Origin: Planctomycetia bacterium
GTDB lineage: Bacteria; Planctomycetota; UBA11346
Reading direction: 5' to 3'
NCBI GenBank assembly: GCA_005801395.1
Contig: SYDV01000389.1
Span: 1-8,497 of the forward strand
DNA length: 8,497 nt
The translations under genes were made by a program, and so were the position numbers. The notes beneath the pieces are model-generated. The model was not told where the DNA came from and did no database searches. It worked only from the letters and a program-made list of their open reading frames with translations. Positions 1 to 6,227 of this stretch are shown here, piece by piece (the first letter of the stretch is position 1; every line of letters starts with the position of its first letter).

Positions 1-1
1 A

Positions 2-526
2 AAAATGGGCTCCATCAACGCTGAATTAGCTTATGACATTCATTCAGGTTCGACGGCCTATCTCGGCGGACCAGCTGTTGCCGCCGCCAACTTAGGCGGA
101 GACGTCCTCCTGGCTGGCATCAACGCAACGCTCAAACCAGTCAGTATCCTGACCCTGGGCGCTGAGTTCATGTACTTAACCGTTGGTGAATCAGAAAACT
201 TCAATGGCGTAAGTCAGAATGATGGCATCGACCGTATGCAGGGCTTATTGTTGGCCAATGTTGCCATCGAAAAAGCACCTGTCCCTATGTCGGTTAGTGC
301 CTTGTTCCAATTCGTCAGCATTGATCATGATGCCGTCGCATTGACCGAAACCGAAGAACGCATGTATGTCGGTGTCGCATTGCTCACCAATCCATTAACG
401 ACCACCAATTTCGGATTAAACTTCGAAGTCGGTTTCTTTGATGAATCGGGCATGGGCGGCTCAACCGGCACTGGCCACGAAGAAGATGGCGTGACCGTCG
501 CTGTTGAAGGCCTCGTCGCCTTCTAA
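2..526 (+). CDS. Outer-membrane beta-barrel (porin-like) protein, C-terminal part
   Basis: This is the 3' end of a gene. The reading frame is open from base 2 with no upstream stop and no ribosome binding site before the ATG at base 5, so the true start probably lies outside the window. The visible 173 or so residues alternate polar and hydrophobic positions in several probable beta strands (for example TLGAEFMYLTV, MSVSALFQFVSI and MYVGVALL). The protein ends in VTVAVEGLVAF: a terminal strand closing with Phe, the usual signal for the outer-membrane assembly machinery. The gene stops at a double TAA TAA and is followed by a strong terminator, so it is a separate transcription unit from the urea genes. 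Outer-membrane porins for urea and short amides (FmdC-type) are sometimes found next to urt genes, so a role in urea entry is possible. I cannot assign a family from this fragment. Confidence 0.7.
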   Translation, partial: KMGSINAELAYDIHSGSTAYLGGPAVAAANLGGDVLLAGINATLKPVSILTLGAEFMYLTVGESENFNGVSQNDGIDRMQGLLLANVAIEKAPVPMSVSALFQFVSIDHDAVALTETEERMYVGVALLTNPLTTTNFGLNFEVGFFDESGMGGSTGTGHEEDGVTVAVEGLVAF

Positions 527-555
527 TAATTCCTGTCCCTCGTGATGTGAATCTA

Positions 556-586
556 GCCCCCTCGGTTTTGCCGAGGGGGCTTTTTT
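556..586 (+). terminator. Rho-independent terminator after the porin-like gene
   Basis: A perfect 10-bp GC-rich stem (GCCCCCTCGG at 556-565, CCGAGGGGGC at 571-580) closes a 5-nt loop (TTTTG) and is followed by a run of six T (581-586). It lies 30 nt after the porin stop codon and separates that gene from the urea operon. Confidence 0.95.
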
Positions 587-644
587 ATTGGTGTTATAGA
601 GCACAGCATTTGTCGTAAATTGACACTCATTTGTTGGCAAACCT

Positions 645-664
645 AGCAAAGCAGTCCATTTGCT
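645..664. promoter_or_regulatory. Dyad AGCAAA-N8-TTTGCT, possible operator
   Basis: Two 6-bp arms (645-650 and 659-664) form an inverted repeat with an 8-nt spacer, about 100 bp upstream of the sigma-54-like element. No known regulator is recognised. Chance occurrence is possible for arms this short. Confidence 0.3.
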
Positions 665-673
665 TTATTATTG

Positions 674-688
674 ATCAGACGTTCTGAT
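674..688. promoter_or_regulatory. 15-bp dyad ATCAGA-CGT-TCTGAT, possible activator site
   Basis: This is a perfect 6-bp inverted repeat with a 3-nt spacer, centred at 681. That is about 94 bp upstream of the start site predicted from the sigma-54-like element, a usual distance for an enhancer-binding activator such as NtrC. The sequence does not match the NtrC consensus (GCAC-N6-7-GTGC), so the binding protein is unknown. Confidence 0.35.
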
Positions 689-748
689 GAATGGGTTACT
701 AGGTATGCATTAGTGGGTATTTAGCCTCCTTAAAATACGCTTTTTACT

Positions 749-764
749 CGGCATCACCCTTGCT
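749..764 (+). promoter_or_regulatory. Candidate sigma-54 (-24/-12) promoter of the urt operon
   Basis: CGGCAT-CACCC-TTGCT matches the sigma-54 consensus TGGCAC-N5-TTGCW at GGCA and TTGCT, with the required 10 nt between the GG (750-751) and GC (762-763) doublets. The mismatches are C for T before the GG and T for C after GGCA. Transcription would start near 775, about 96 nt before urtA. Sigma-54 with NtrC-type control is a common way to switch on urea uptake under nitrogen limitation, which fits the operon. This is read by eye and not confirmed. Confidence 0.5.
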
Positions 765-870
765 TAGGGATTAACCCCAGCCGTTGGCCTCACGCAGACC
801 AATGCTTTCCCATCTCGGGACTGGGACATCCCCCAGCCGATTTTCGGCTATTCACCTCGGAGACGACTCA

Positions 871-2130
871 ATGACCTCGCCCTCTTCCGCGCTCAGCATG
901 TTGCTGCGCACCACTGCAACTGGCGTCCTCGCCACGCTTGCCTCCCTCACCAATCTGACCGCGGCAGACACCGTAAAAATCGGCGTCCTTCACTCGCTGT
1001 CCGGCACCATGGCTATTTCTGAAATCTCCTGCAAAGACGGTACGTTATTGGCGGTCAAAGAAATCAATGCCGCTGGCGGCGTACTCGGAAAAATGATCGA
1101 ACCAGTGGTCGTCGATCCGGCTTCAAATTGGGATTTATTCGCGGAAAAAGCAAAACAATTAGTCACGCAAGATAAAGTGGCTGTCACTTTCGGCTGCTGG
1201 ACCTCGGTCAGCCGTAAATCCGTGCTCCCAGTTTACGAATCCAACAACGCGCTGTTGTTCTACCCCGTGCAATACGAAGGCGAAGAACAGTCATTAAACG
1301 TATTTTACACCGCTGCGTCACCGAACCAACAATTGGTTCCCGCCGCTGAATATTTAATGAGCCCCGAAGGCGGTGGCTGTAAGAAATTCTATTTACTCGG
1401 CACTGACTACGTGTTCCCACGTACCGCCAACAAAGTGCTCAAAGCCTTCTTGATGGCCAAAGGTGTTCCCGAATCCAACATCATGGAAGATTACACCCCG
1501 TTCAGTCATAAGGATTACCAAACCATCGTCGGAAAAATTAAAGCCTTCGCTGCTGGCGGCGGCGCTTGCGTTTTATCCACCATCAACGGCGACTCAAACG
1601 TGCCATTCTACAAAGAGTTCGCCAACCAAGGCCTGACGTCCGCTGAATGTCCAGTAATGGCGTTCTCGGTTGCTGAAGACGAATTGCGTGCCATGGACGT
1701 TCCTCCATTAGTTGGCCATTTAGCTGCGTGGAATTATTTCCAATCCATCGATACTCCAGCGAACAAGAAATTTATCGCCGCCTTTAAAGCTGAATACGGC
1801 AAAGACCGTGTCGTTGATGATCCCATCGAAGCCGCTTATTTTGGCGTCTACGTGTGGAAAATGGCCTGCGAAAAAGCAAAATCGTTTGAAGTTGATAAAG
1901 TTCGCGCCGAAATCTACGGCCTCGAATTCGACGCTCCAGGTGGCAAAAAGAAAATGGACCTGCGTAATCAACACACGTACAAGCCAGTTTATATCGGTGA
2001 AATATTAAAAGATGGCCAATTCAAGATCGTGTGGCAATCCAAGGGTTTAGTCAAACCTGACAGCTACTCCGAATACCTGTGGCCAAAAGGTCCGTTCCCA
2101 AAATGGACCGGTGGCCCGGTTGCTAAGTAA
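871..2130 (+). CDS. urtA: Urea ABC transporter, periplasmic urea-binding protein UrtA
   Basis: UrtA captures urea in the periplasm and delivers it to the UrtB/UrtC channel. The ATG at 871 is chosen because GGAG (859-862) sits 8 nt upstream and the protein then begins with a signal peptide: residues 1-32, one Arg, a hydrophobic core, cleavage near LTA-A/ADT. The frame is open further upstream but without start signals. The mature protein of about 387 residues opens with DTVKIGVLHSLSGTMAISE, the typical UrtA start. It keeps the family blocks VVVDPASNWDLFAEKA, FGCWTSVSRKSVLPVYE, FYPVQYEGEEQS, YLLGTDYVFPRTANK, STINGDSNVPFYKEF and LVGHLAAWNYFQSIDTP. These separate it from amino-acid-binding LivJ relatives. 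The total of 419 residues is normal for the family. The gene is first in the operon, behind a sigma-54-like promoter, and followed by two hairpins that may raise its share of the transcript. Identification is very secure. Confidence 0.97.
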   Translation: MTSPSSALSMLLRTTATGVLATLASLTNLTAADTVKIGVLHSLSGTMAISEISCKDGTLLAVKEINAAGGVLGKMIEPVVVDPASNWDLFAEKAKQLVTQDKVAVTFGCWTSVSRKSVLPVYESNNALLFYPVQYEGEEQSLNVFYTAASPNQQLVPAAEYLMSPEGGGCKKFYLLGTDYVFPRTANKVLKAFLMAKGVPESNIMEDYTPFSHKDYQTIVGKIKAFAAGGGACVLSTINGDSNVPFYKEFANQGLTSAECPVMAFSVAEDELRAMDVPPLVGHLAAWNYFQSIDTPANKKFIAAFKAEYGKDRVVDDPIEAAYFGVYVWKMACEKAKSFEVDKVRAEIYGLEFDAPGGKKKMDLRNQHTYKPVYIGEILKDGQFKIVWQSKGLVKPDSYSEYLWPKGPFPKWTGGPVAK

Positions 2131-2138
2131 TTAATTTC

Positions 2139-2168
2139 GCTCTGCGCTTCGTGTGGAAAGCGCAGAGC
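2139..2168 (+). promoter_or_regulatory. Strong hairpin after urtA (attenuator or mRNA-stabilising stem)
   Basis: GCTCTGCGCTT (2139-2149) pairs perfectly over 11 bp with AAGCGCAGAGC (2158-2168) around an 8-nt loop. It starts 8 nt after the urtA stop. There is no T-run after it, so it is more likely a barrier to 3' exonucleases that protects urtA mRNA than a terminator by itself. Confidence 0.7.
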
Positions 2169-2172
2169 CAGG

Positions 2173-2210
2173 TGAGCCCCGTCGTGCAAGCAGCGGGGCT
2201 CATTTGTTGT
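2173..2210 (+). terminator. Second hairpin after urtA, weak or partial terminator
   Basis: TGAGCCCCG (2173-2181) pairs perfectly with CGGGGCTCA (2194-2202) around a 12-nt loop. The following TTTGTTGT (2203-2210) is T-rich but interrupted, so termination would be partial. Together with the hairpin just before it, this may lower transcription from urtA into urtB, giving more binding protein than permease. Confidence 0.55.
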
Positions 2211-2289
2211 CGTGGTACTTTGGTTGTCGTTTAGACAGGATTCTCACCGTAGTAATGAGTGTCTTAATGACTCGTCAGTTTTCCCCTTC

Positions 2290-2298
2290 TGTTATACT
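2290..2298 (+). promoter_or_regulatory. Extended -10 element ahead of urtB
   Basis: TG-T-TATACT matches the extended -10 pattern TGnTATAAT with one mismatch. No good -35 lies 17 bp upstream (ACTCGT). Transcription would start near 2305, 16 nt before the proposed urtB start. It lies after the two post-urtA hairpins, where a secondary promoter could restore expression of the distal genes. Confidence 0.35.
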
Positions 2299-2320
2299 AC
2301 GTCATGCCATCGGAGATTTC

Positions 2321-4051
2321 GTGTCCGCCATTCGACCCCCTCCACGTCCTCTTACGATTATTCGACTTTTATTCACATATTGTATTATGTCCCTGTTTTG
2401 TCTCTGTAGCCAAACCGCTGAGCCCACAACGCCTACGCCGTCAGATACGGCATTGCTCGCCACCATGGCTGAGCTGACCGTTGAAGATGCAGCGATTCGT
2501 AAAGCCGCGATCACCGCGCTGGGGCAAAGCCGTGACATTCGCCTGATTCCTTTTTTGACTGATTTTTCACAAGGGTCGGTCATTCGCATCAATGACGTTC
2601 TCGCGGTTGGTCCAGAATCACGGTTGGTTGATGACGTTAAAATAATCGATTTATTACATCCACTCACCCGCCATCCCATTGAACACAATGGCAAACCGTG
2701 GGCGCTTCCCGCTGATGAACTTAAATCACAAACCTTCGCCGCGAGTCGCGTCGAGCGTAAATTAGTGCTTGATACCATTACGCTTCTGCGGCTTTTTGAT
2801 CCACAACGTGAACAACGTCTCATCGCCGTGCTCAAAGCTGGTGATACTGGCGGCGAAGCCAATCTCTCCGGCTTAAAATTATTACAGGAAACCGAGCGCG
2901 ATGAGCGTATTCGCCGCGCTTTACGTGAAAGCATCGCGCTGATCACTATCACGCTAGCGGATCAAGATATTCGCCTCGCCGCAGCCAAAACGCTTGGCGA
3001 AATCGCTTCCGCCCGCGCACTGCCTCGGCTCAAAGAACAAATTAAATTACTGGATGAATCAAAGCCAAACGATGCGGCGATGCTGATCGCTTGTCGTGAA
3101 TCCATTGGCGCCATCGAACGTTGGCAAACCGCAGCCCGAGGTATTGGATATGTTTTTAGTGGACTGTCGCTTGGCTCGGTGCTGGTCATCATGGCGCTTG
3201 GGCTATCCATTATATTCGGCCTCATGGGCGTCATTAATATGGCACATGGGGAAATGTTAATGATCGGTGCTTATGCGACTTTTTTAACCCAGGAAGGTTT
3301 TAATTGGGCGATTAATCAGGGTGTTTTTCCCGCATGGTCTTTAGGCATCTATTTCCTCGTGGCCATTCCCATGGCCATGCTGATCGCCGGACTCGTTGGT
3401 TTACTGTTAGAATGGGCGATCATTCGTCACTTATACGGTCGCCCGTTGGAGACTTTGCTCGCTACCTTTGGCGTCTCGTTCATTTTAATTCAATCGGTGC
3501 GTTTACTGTTTGGTAATAATATTGCCGTAAATAATCCGAGTTGGCTGCAAGGCGGATGGGAAGTTGCGACCGATGTTATTTTTCCGTATAATCGCCTGTT
3601 TATCATCGTATTCTGCGCCGTGATTGTTACCGGCATGTATCTGTTAATCGCTAAAACACGTTTAGGTTTATTGCTGCGCGCAACCACGCAAAACCGCACG
3701 ATGGCGGCATCATTGGGCGTCAATACCAGACGCATTGACGGCCTCACCTTCGCGCTCGGATCTGGCATTGCAGGCATGGCTGGCTGTGCTCTCACCCTTA
3801 TTAGTAATATTACCCCAGACATGGGCCAGAGCGTGATCGTTGATTCATTTATGGTCGTGGTTGCTGGTGGCGTCGGTAAATTGGCTGGTGCGATTATCGC
3901 CGGCGTTGGCCTGGGCTGTTTTACCAAAACCATGGAACCGATGTTTGGTGCGGTGTGGGGACAAGTCTTAATGTTAGTCGCTGTCGTGGTATTTTTGCAA
4001 TGGAAACCGTCGGGCTTATTCCCGGCGAAGGGGCGACATGCGGATGCTTAA
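2321..4051 (+). CDS. urtB: Urea ABC transporter permease UrtB (long form with N-terminal HEAT-like domain)
   Basis: UrtB is one of the two inner-membrane channel subunits for urea. The start is placed at GTG 2321 because GGAGA (2312-2316) lies just before it and the protein then begins with a signal peptide: Arg/Pro-rich start, hydrophobic stretch to about residue 30, possible cleavage after SQTA. In-frame ATGs at 2255 and 2267 have no clear ribosome binding site and would hide this signal. Residues about 35-275 are soluble, with helical HEAT-like repeats (for example VEDAAIRKAAITALGQSRD and DIRLAAAKTLGEIASARALPRLKEQI), as in the long UrtB form. From about residue 277 the LivH-type permease follows with GLSLGSVLVIMALGLSIIFG and VINMAHGEMLMIGAYATF, several membrane helices, the cytoplasmic loop SLGVNTRRIDGLTFALGSGIAG, and a C-terminal WKPSGLFPAKGR. 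The 576-residue length suits the long form. The role of the extra domain is unknown. Confidence 0.94.
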   Translation: MSAIRPPPRPLTIIRLLFTYCIMSLFCLCSQTAEPTTPTPSDTALLATMAELTVEDAAIRKAAITALGQSRDIRLIPFLTDFSQGSVIRINDVLAVGPESRLVDDVKIIDLLHPLTRHPIEHNGKPWALPADELKSQTFAASRVERKLVLDTITLLRLFDPQREQRLIAVLKAGDTGGEANLSGLKLLQETERDERIRRALRESIALITITLADQDIRLAAAKTLGEIASARALPRLKEQIKLLDESKPNDAAMLIACRESIGAIERWQTAARGIGYVFSGLSLGSVLVIMALGLSIIFGLMGVINMAHGEMLMIGAYATFLTQEGFNWAINQGVFPAWSLGIYFLVAIPMAMLIAGLVGLLLEWAIIRHLYGRPLETLLATFGVSFILIQSVRLLFGNNIAVNNPSWLQGGWEVATDVIFPYNRLFIIVFCAVIVTGMYLLIAKTRLGLLLRATTQNRTMAASLGVNTRRIDGLTFALGSGIAGMAGCALTLISNITPDMGQSVIVDSFMVVVAGGVGKLAGAIIAGVGLGCFTKTMEPMFGAVWGQVLMLVAVVVFLQWKPSGLFPAKGRHADA

Positions 4052-4054
4052 TTC

Positions 4055-4086
4055 GTCCGACGTCCGAGGTCCGACGTCCGTCGTCC
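4055..4086 (+). repeat. 7-nt tandem array (GTCCGAY type), left arm at urtB/urtC
   Basis: Four 7-nt units, GTCCGAC, GTCCGAG, GTCCGAC and GTCCGTC, are followed by a partial GTCC, starting 3 nt after the urtB stop. The array faces an array of the opposite orientation at 4154-4184; the two could pair at about 23 of 28 positions around a loop of about 70 nt. Confidence 0.85.
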
Positions 4087-4132
4087 CACCACACCACGCC
4101 ACTTACTTGGCATCACATTTTTCGAGTCGCCA

Positions 4133-5290
4133 ATGATGACTTCAGTAACAAATGACATCGGACATCGGACATCGGACATCGGACCGCTGTCGACAGCCCA
4201 CCGCCTAGTGACAAAATCAAGTCTATGGCTGACATTTGCATTTTTTGCTCTAGCTGTGCCACTGGGTTACGCGGTTGGCTGGATTGATATTACCACGGTC
4301 AATCAATTCGGTCGTTATTTGTGCATCGCTTTAGTTGCGTTGGGACTCGATTTAATCTGGGGCTATACCGGAATTTTAAGTCTCTGTCAGATGATGTTTT
4401 TTACCCTTGGAGGATATTGCATCGGCATGCACCTAGCGATGAAGGGACCATTACAAGGCGATGGCATTCCGACGGCTTTATTCGTCGTGTCCTCGCAAGT
4501 TAGCGGCATGAAATTGCCATGGTTTTGGCAACCATTCGATAGCGTGTGGTTGTCGATCATGGCGGTGTTTGTTATCCCAGGGCTCTTTGCCTACATTTAC
4601 GGCTGGTTGGCATTTCGTAGTCGTGTACGTGGGGTTTATTTTTCCATTATTACTCAGGCAACCACGGTCGCCGCGACGCAAGTATTCCGTCTCAATGATA
4701 TGCAATTATGTGGCACCAATGGCCTCACCAACTTCGTCACTATATTTGGTTTCCCGCTTAATGACTCCTCCACCAAGATTGGCCTGTATTTAGCTTCCGT
4801 TGCGGCACTGACCGGCGGATATTTATTCTGTCGTTTTTTGGTCAATTCTCGCGCTGGTCGTATTTTAATCGCGGTACGAGATAGCGAATCGCGTCTACGC
4901 TTCGCCGGTTATCAACCCATCTATTACAAGGCCTTTGCTTTTGCGGTTGCAGCCGTGCTTGGCGCCGTCGGCGGAATGCTCTATACGCCACAAAACGGCA
5001 TTATTACGCCGTTTAAAATGAACCCGGAAGAATCGATTTATATCGTGGCGATGGTCGCATTAGGTGGACGCGGGACGCTGACTGGCGCAATACTCGGCAG
5101 CCTGATTTTTAGCTTCGCCTATTCTTGGTTATCGTCCATGTTTGCCGATTGGTGGCTTATCATCCTCGGTTCATTATTTGTCTTTGTCATTTTAGTGATG
5201 CCTGATGGCCTAGTAGGCGCTTGGCGTCGCTTAGGAATCTGGCTCAGTAAACCAAACCAAACGCAATTATCCGGTGGGAGCACGCCATGA
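4133..5290 (+). CDS. urtC: Urea ABC transporter permease UrtC
   Basis: UrtC is the second inner-membrane channel subunit (LivM type) and pairs with UrtB. From the ATG at 4133 it has 385 residues, in the family's range. GAG (4124-4126) is a weak but well-placed ribosome binding site. An alternative in-frame GTG at 4208, without a visible binding site, would remove 25 residues and leave the repeat array outside the gene. The N-terminal residues 8-18 (DIGHRTSDIGP) are encoded by the repeat and are not family sequence. The permease proper follows: a first membrane helix near residues 30-50, then DLIWGYTGILSLCQMMFFTLGGY, a central loop RDSESRLRFAGYQPIYYKAFAFAVAAVLGAVGGMLY (residues read across the junction with UrtD), and the typical end VAMVALGGRGTLTGAILGSL with MPDGLVGAWRRLG. 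Its stop overlaps the urtD start (ATGA), indicating coupled translation. Confidence 0.94.
   Translation: MMTSVTNDIGHRTSDIGPLSTAHRLVTKSSLWLTFAFFALAVPLGYAVGWIDITTVNQFGRYLCIALVALGLDLIWGYTGILSLCQMMFFTLGGYCIGMHLAMKGPLQGDGIPTALFVVSSQVSGMKLPWFWQPFDSVWLSIMAVFVIPGLFAYIYGWLAFRSRVRGVYFSIITQATTVAATQVFRLNDMQLCGTNGLTNFVTIFGFPLNDSSTKIGLYLASVAALTGGYLFCRFLVNSRAGRILIAVRDSESRLRFAGYQPIYYKAFAFAVAAVLGAVGGMLYTPQNGIITPFKMNPEESIYIVAMVALGGRGTLTGAILGSLIFSFAYSWLSSMFADWWLIILGSLFVFVILVMPDGLVGAWRRLGIWLSKPNQTQLSGGSTP
4154..4184 (+). repeat. 7-nt tandem array (ATCGGAC type), right arm at urtB/urtC
   Basis: From 4157 to 4184 there are four exact ATCGGAC units, preceded by GAC. This is the reverse complement of GTCCGAT, so it is the opposite-facing partner of the array at 4055-4086. 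If urtC starts at 4133 the array is coding and gives the D-I-G-H-R-T-S-D-I-G stretch. If urtC starts at 4208 it lies in the leader. Confidence 0.9.
4186..4197. repeat. 12-bp perfect palindrome next to the array
   Basis: GCTGTCGACAGC is self-complementary over 12 bp and begins right after the right-arm repeat array. It could be an operator or simply part of the repeat element's edge. No equivalent palindrome follows the second array pair. Confidence 0.4.
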
Positions 5291-6105
5291 CCACCAACAC
5301 AACCAGTCATCCGGCAACCGCGCAAATCAAGCACGAAAGCCTGTACCCAGAAGGTAAGCAAGATTTAATCCAAGTAGAAAATGTCACCGTCGTGTTTGAT
5401 GGGTTTAAAGCTTTAGATATTCACCTATTTGGTGTTGATAAAAATGAACTACGCGTGGTTATTGGGCCAAATTGAGCGGGAAAAACCACGTTATGCGATG
5501 TCATCAGCGGAAAAACTCCGGTGACTAGCGGCCGCGTGGTGTTCGACAACGTTGATATTACTGACTATCGTGAAACAGATATCGCGGCATTAGGGGTCGG
5601 ACGAAAATTCCAAACGCCAACGGTGTTTGATAGCTTGACCGTCTATCAAAATATGGAATTAGCCCTGCCCAAGCGCTGGAAAGTGTGGCAAAACTTTTTT
5701 GGTCATGAAACCGCGCAAGAGCGCGAAGAGATTCATCATTTATTAGAACGCGTGCATTTAATTGAAGTCCGTGATCTTCCCGCAAAATCACTCAGTCACG
5801 GCCAACGCCAATGGCTGGAAATCAGTATGCTCATGGTTTCTCGTCCGAAATTATTATTAGTCGACGAACCTGCTGCCGGACTAACTGACAAAGAAACGGC
5901 GCTCACGGCAGAATTACTCAATGAATTAAAAGGCAGTCACACCATTATGGTGATCGAACACGACATGGAATTCGTACGTCAACTCGCCAGCCGCGTCACG
6001 GTGCTCTGCGAAGGGAAAATCCTGGCCGACGGTCCACTCGATAAAGTCCAAGCCGATGCCAAAGTAATTGAAGCGTATTTGGGACGTGGGAAGGAGAGGA
6101 AATGA
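5287..6105 (+). pseudogene. urtD: Urea ABC transporter ATPase UrtD, interrupted by an in-frame TGA in Walker A
   Basis: UrtD is one of two cytoplasmic ATPases that drive urea import. The frame from ATG 5287 (GGGAG at 5276-5280, 4-bp overlap with urtC) to TGA 6103-6105 gives 272 codons and aligns with UrtD throughout. The exception is codon 63 (5473-5475), which is TGA where GPN-G-AGKTT expects Gly; GGA to TGA is a one-base change. The rest looks intact: K66-T67 of Walker A, Q-loop GRKFQTPTVF (Gln near 109), signature LSHGQRQWLEI (169-179; LSHGQ is usual in UrtD), Walker B LLLVDEP (189-195) and His near 225 in IEHDM. There is no frameshift or other decay. A restart at GTG 5521 would lack Walker A and could not bind ATP normally. 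Since neighbouring genes use TGA as a true stop, this is either a recent nonsense mutation or a sequencing/assembly error. The ~26-residue N-terminal tail before the ABC domain is not family-conserved. Confidence 0.88.
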
Positions 6106-6114
6106 ATTTAATAG

Positions 6115-6145
6115 GTCCGACGTCCGATGTCCGATGTCCGACGTC
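6115..6145 (+). repeat. 7-nt tandem array (GTCCGAY type), left arm at urtD/urtE
   Basis: Four units, GTCCGAC, GTCCGAT, GTCCGAT and GTCCGAC, plus a partial GTC, lie 9 nt after the urtD stop. The array matches the reverse complement of 6197-6224 at 26 of 28 positions, so the transcript could fold into a long stem with a loop of about 54 nt. The loop sequence is unlike that of the urtB/urtC pair. Confidence 0.92.
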
Positions 6146-6196
6146 GTGTCAAAACCACCGCTGCATCCCCACCCTTTCGCTTCATGATGTAGAGAT

Positions 6197-6227
6197 ATCG
6201 GACATCGGACATCGGACATCGGACATC
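6197..6227 (+). repeat. 7-nt tandem array (ATCGGAC type), right arm abutting the urtE start
   Basis: Four exact ATCGGAC units plus a partial ATC end only 2 nt before the urtE ATG. The array occupies the position where the ribosome binding site should be; only GGA triplets within the repeat resemble one. Pairing with 6115-6142 would bury the initiation region, so a role in translation of urtE is plausible but unproven. Confidence 0.92.

Larger units (their letters stand above)
587..870 (+). other. Non-coding control region and leader of the urea operon
   Basis: I find no convincing gene in these 284 bases. The short open frames here have no start signal and resemble no known protein. The region holds two dyads (645-664 and 674-688), a sigma-54-like element (749-764) and a leader of about 96 nt if transcription starts near 775. 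In the leader, CTGGG (821-825) can pair with CCCAG (832-836), and AGCCGA (835-840) pairs perfectly with TCGGCT (844-849) around TTT. These two hairpins share bases 835-836. The ribosome binding site GGAG (859-862) stays outside both. A TTGACA at 620-625 has only a poor -10 (TAGCAA, 644-649), so a sigma-70 promoter here is weakly supported. Confidence 0.6.

Noticed and set aside
620..649. Sigma-70 promoter TTGACA with TAGCAA
   Set aside because: The -35 is good but the -10 is poor and the site lies more than 200 nt before urtA. The sigma-54-like element is a better fit, though a weak additional promoter cannot be excluded.
775..870. Guanidine riboswitch (ykkC or mini-ykkC) in the urtA leader
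   Set aside because: The two small hairpins lack the ACGR loops of guanidine-II and the conserved blocks of guanidine-I.
2302..2952. A 216-codon open frame on the minus strand within urtB
   Set aside because: It overlaps the well-supported urtB domain, is rich in Ser and Arg as expected for an antisense shadow, and resembles no known protein.
3490..3933. A 147-codon open frame on the minus strand within urtB
   Set aside because: It lies opposite the conserved permease region, has no ribosome binding site, and is best explained as a shadow frame.
4055..4184. CRISPR array
   Set aside because: Units are only 7 nt and directly adjacent without spacers, and no cas genes are present.
5473..5520. 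UGA in urtD as a selenocysteine codon
   Set aside because: The position is an invariant small Gly of the phosphate-binding loop, where selenocysteine would not be expected, and I see no convincing bacterial SECIS hairpin immediately downstream.
5473..6105. Alternative genetic code in which UGA encodes Gly
   Set aside because: urtC, urtD, urtE and ureD all end at TGA where their families normally end, and the next genes start in overlapping frames. UGA therefore acts as a stop in this organism.
4055..6227. MITE or insertion-sequence copies at the two intergenic sites
   Set aside because: The arms are alike but the loop sequences between them are unrelated, and there is no target-site duplication or transposase.
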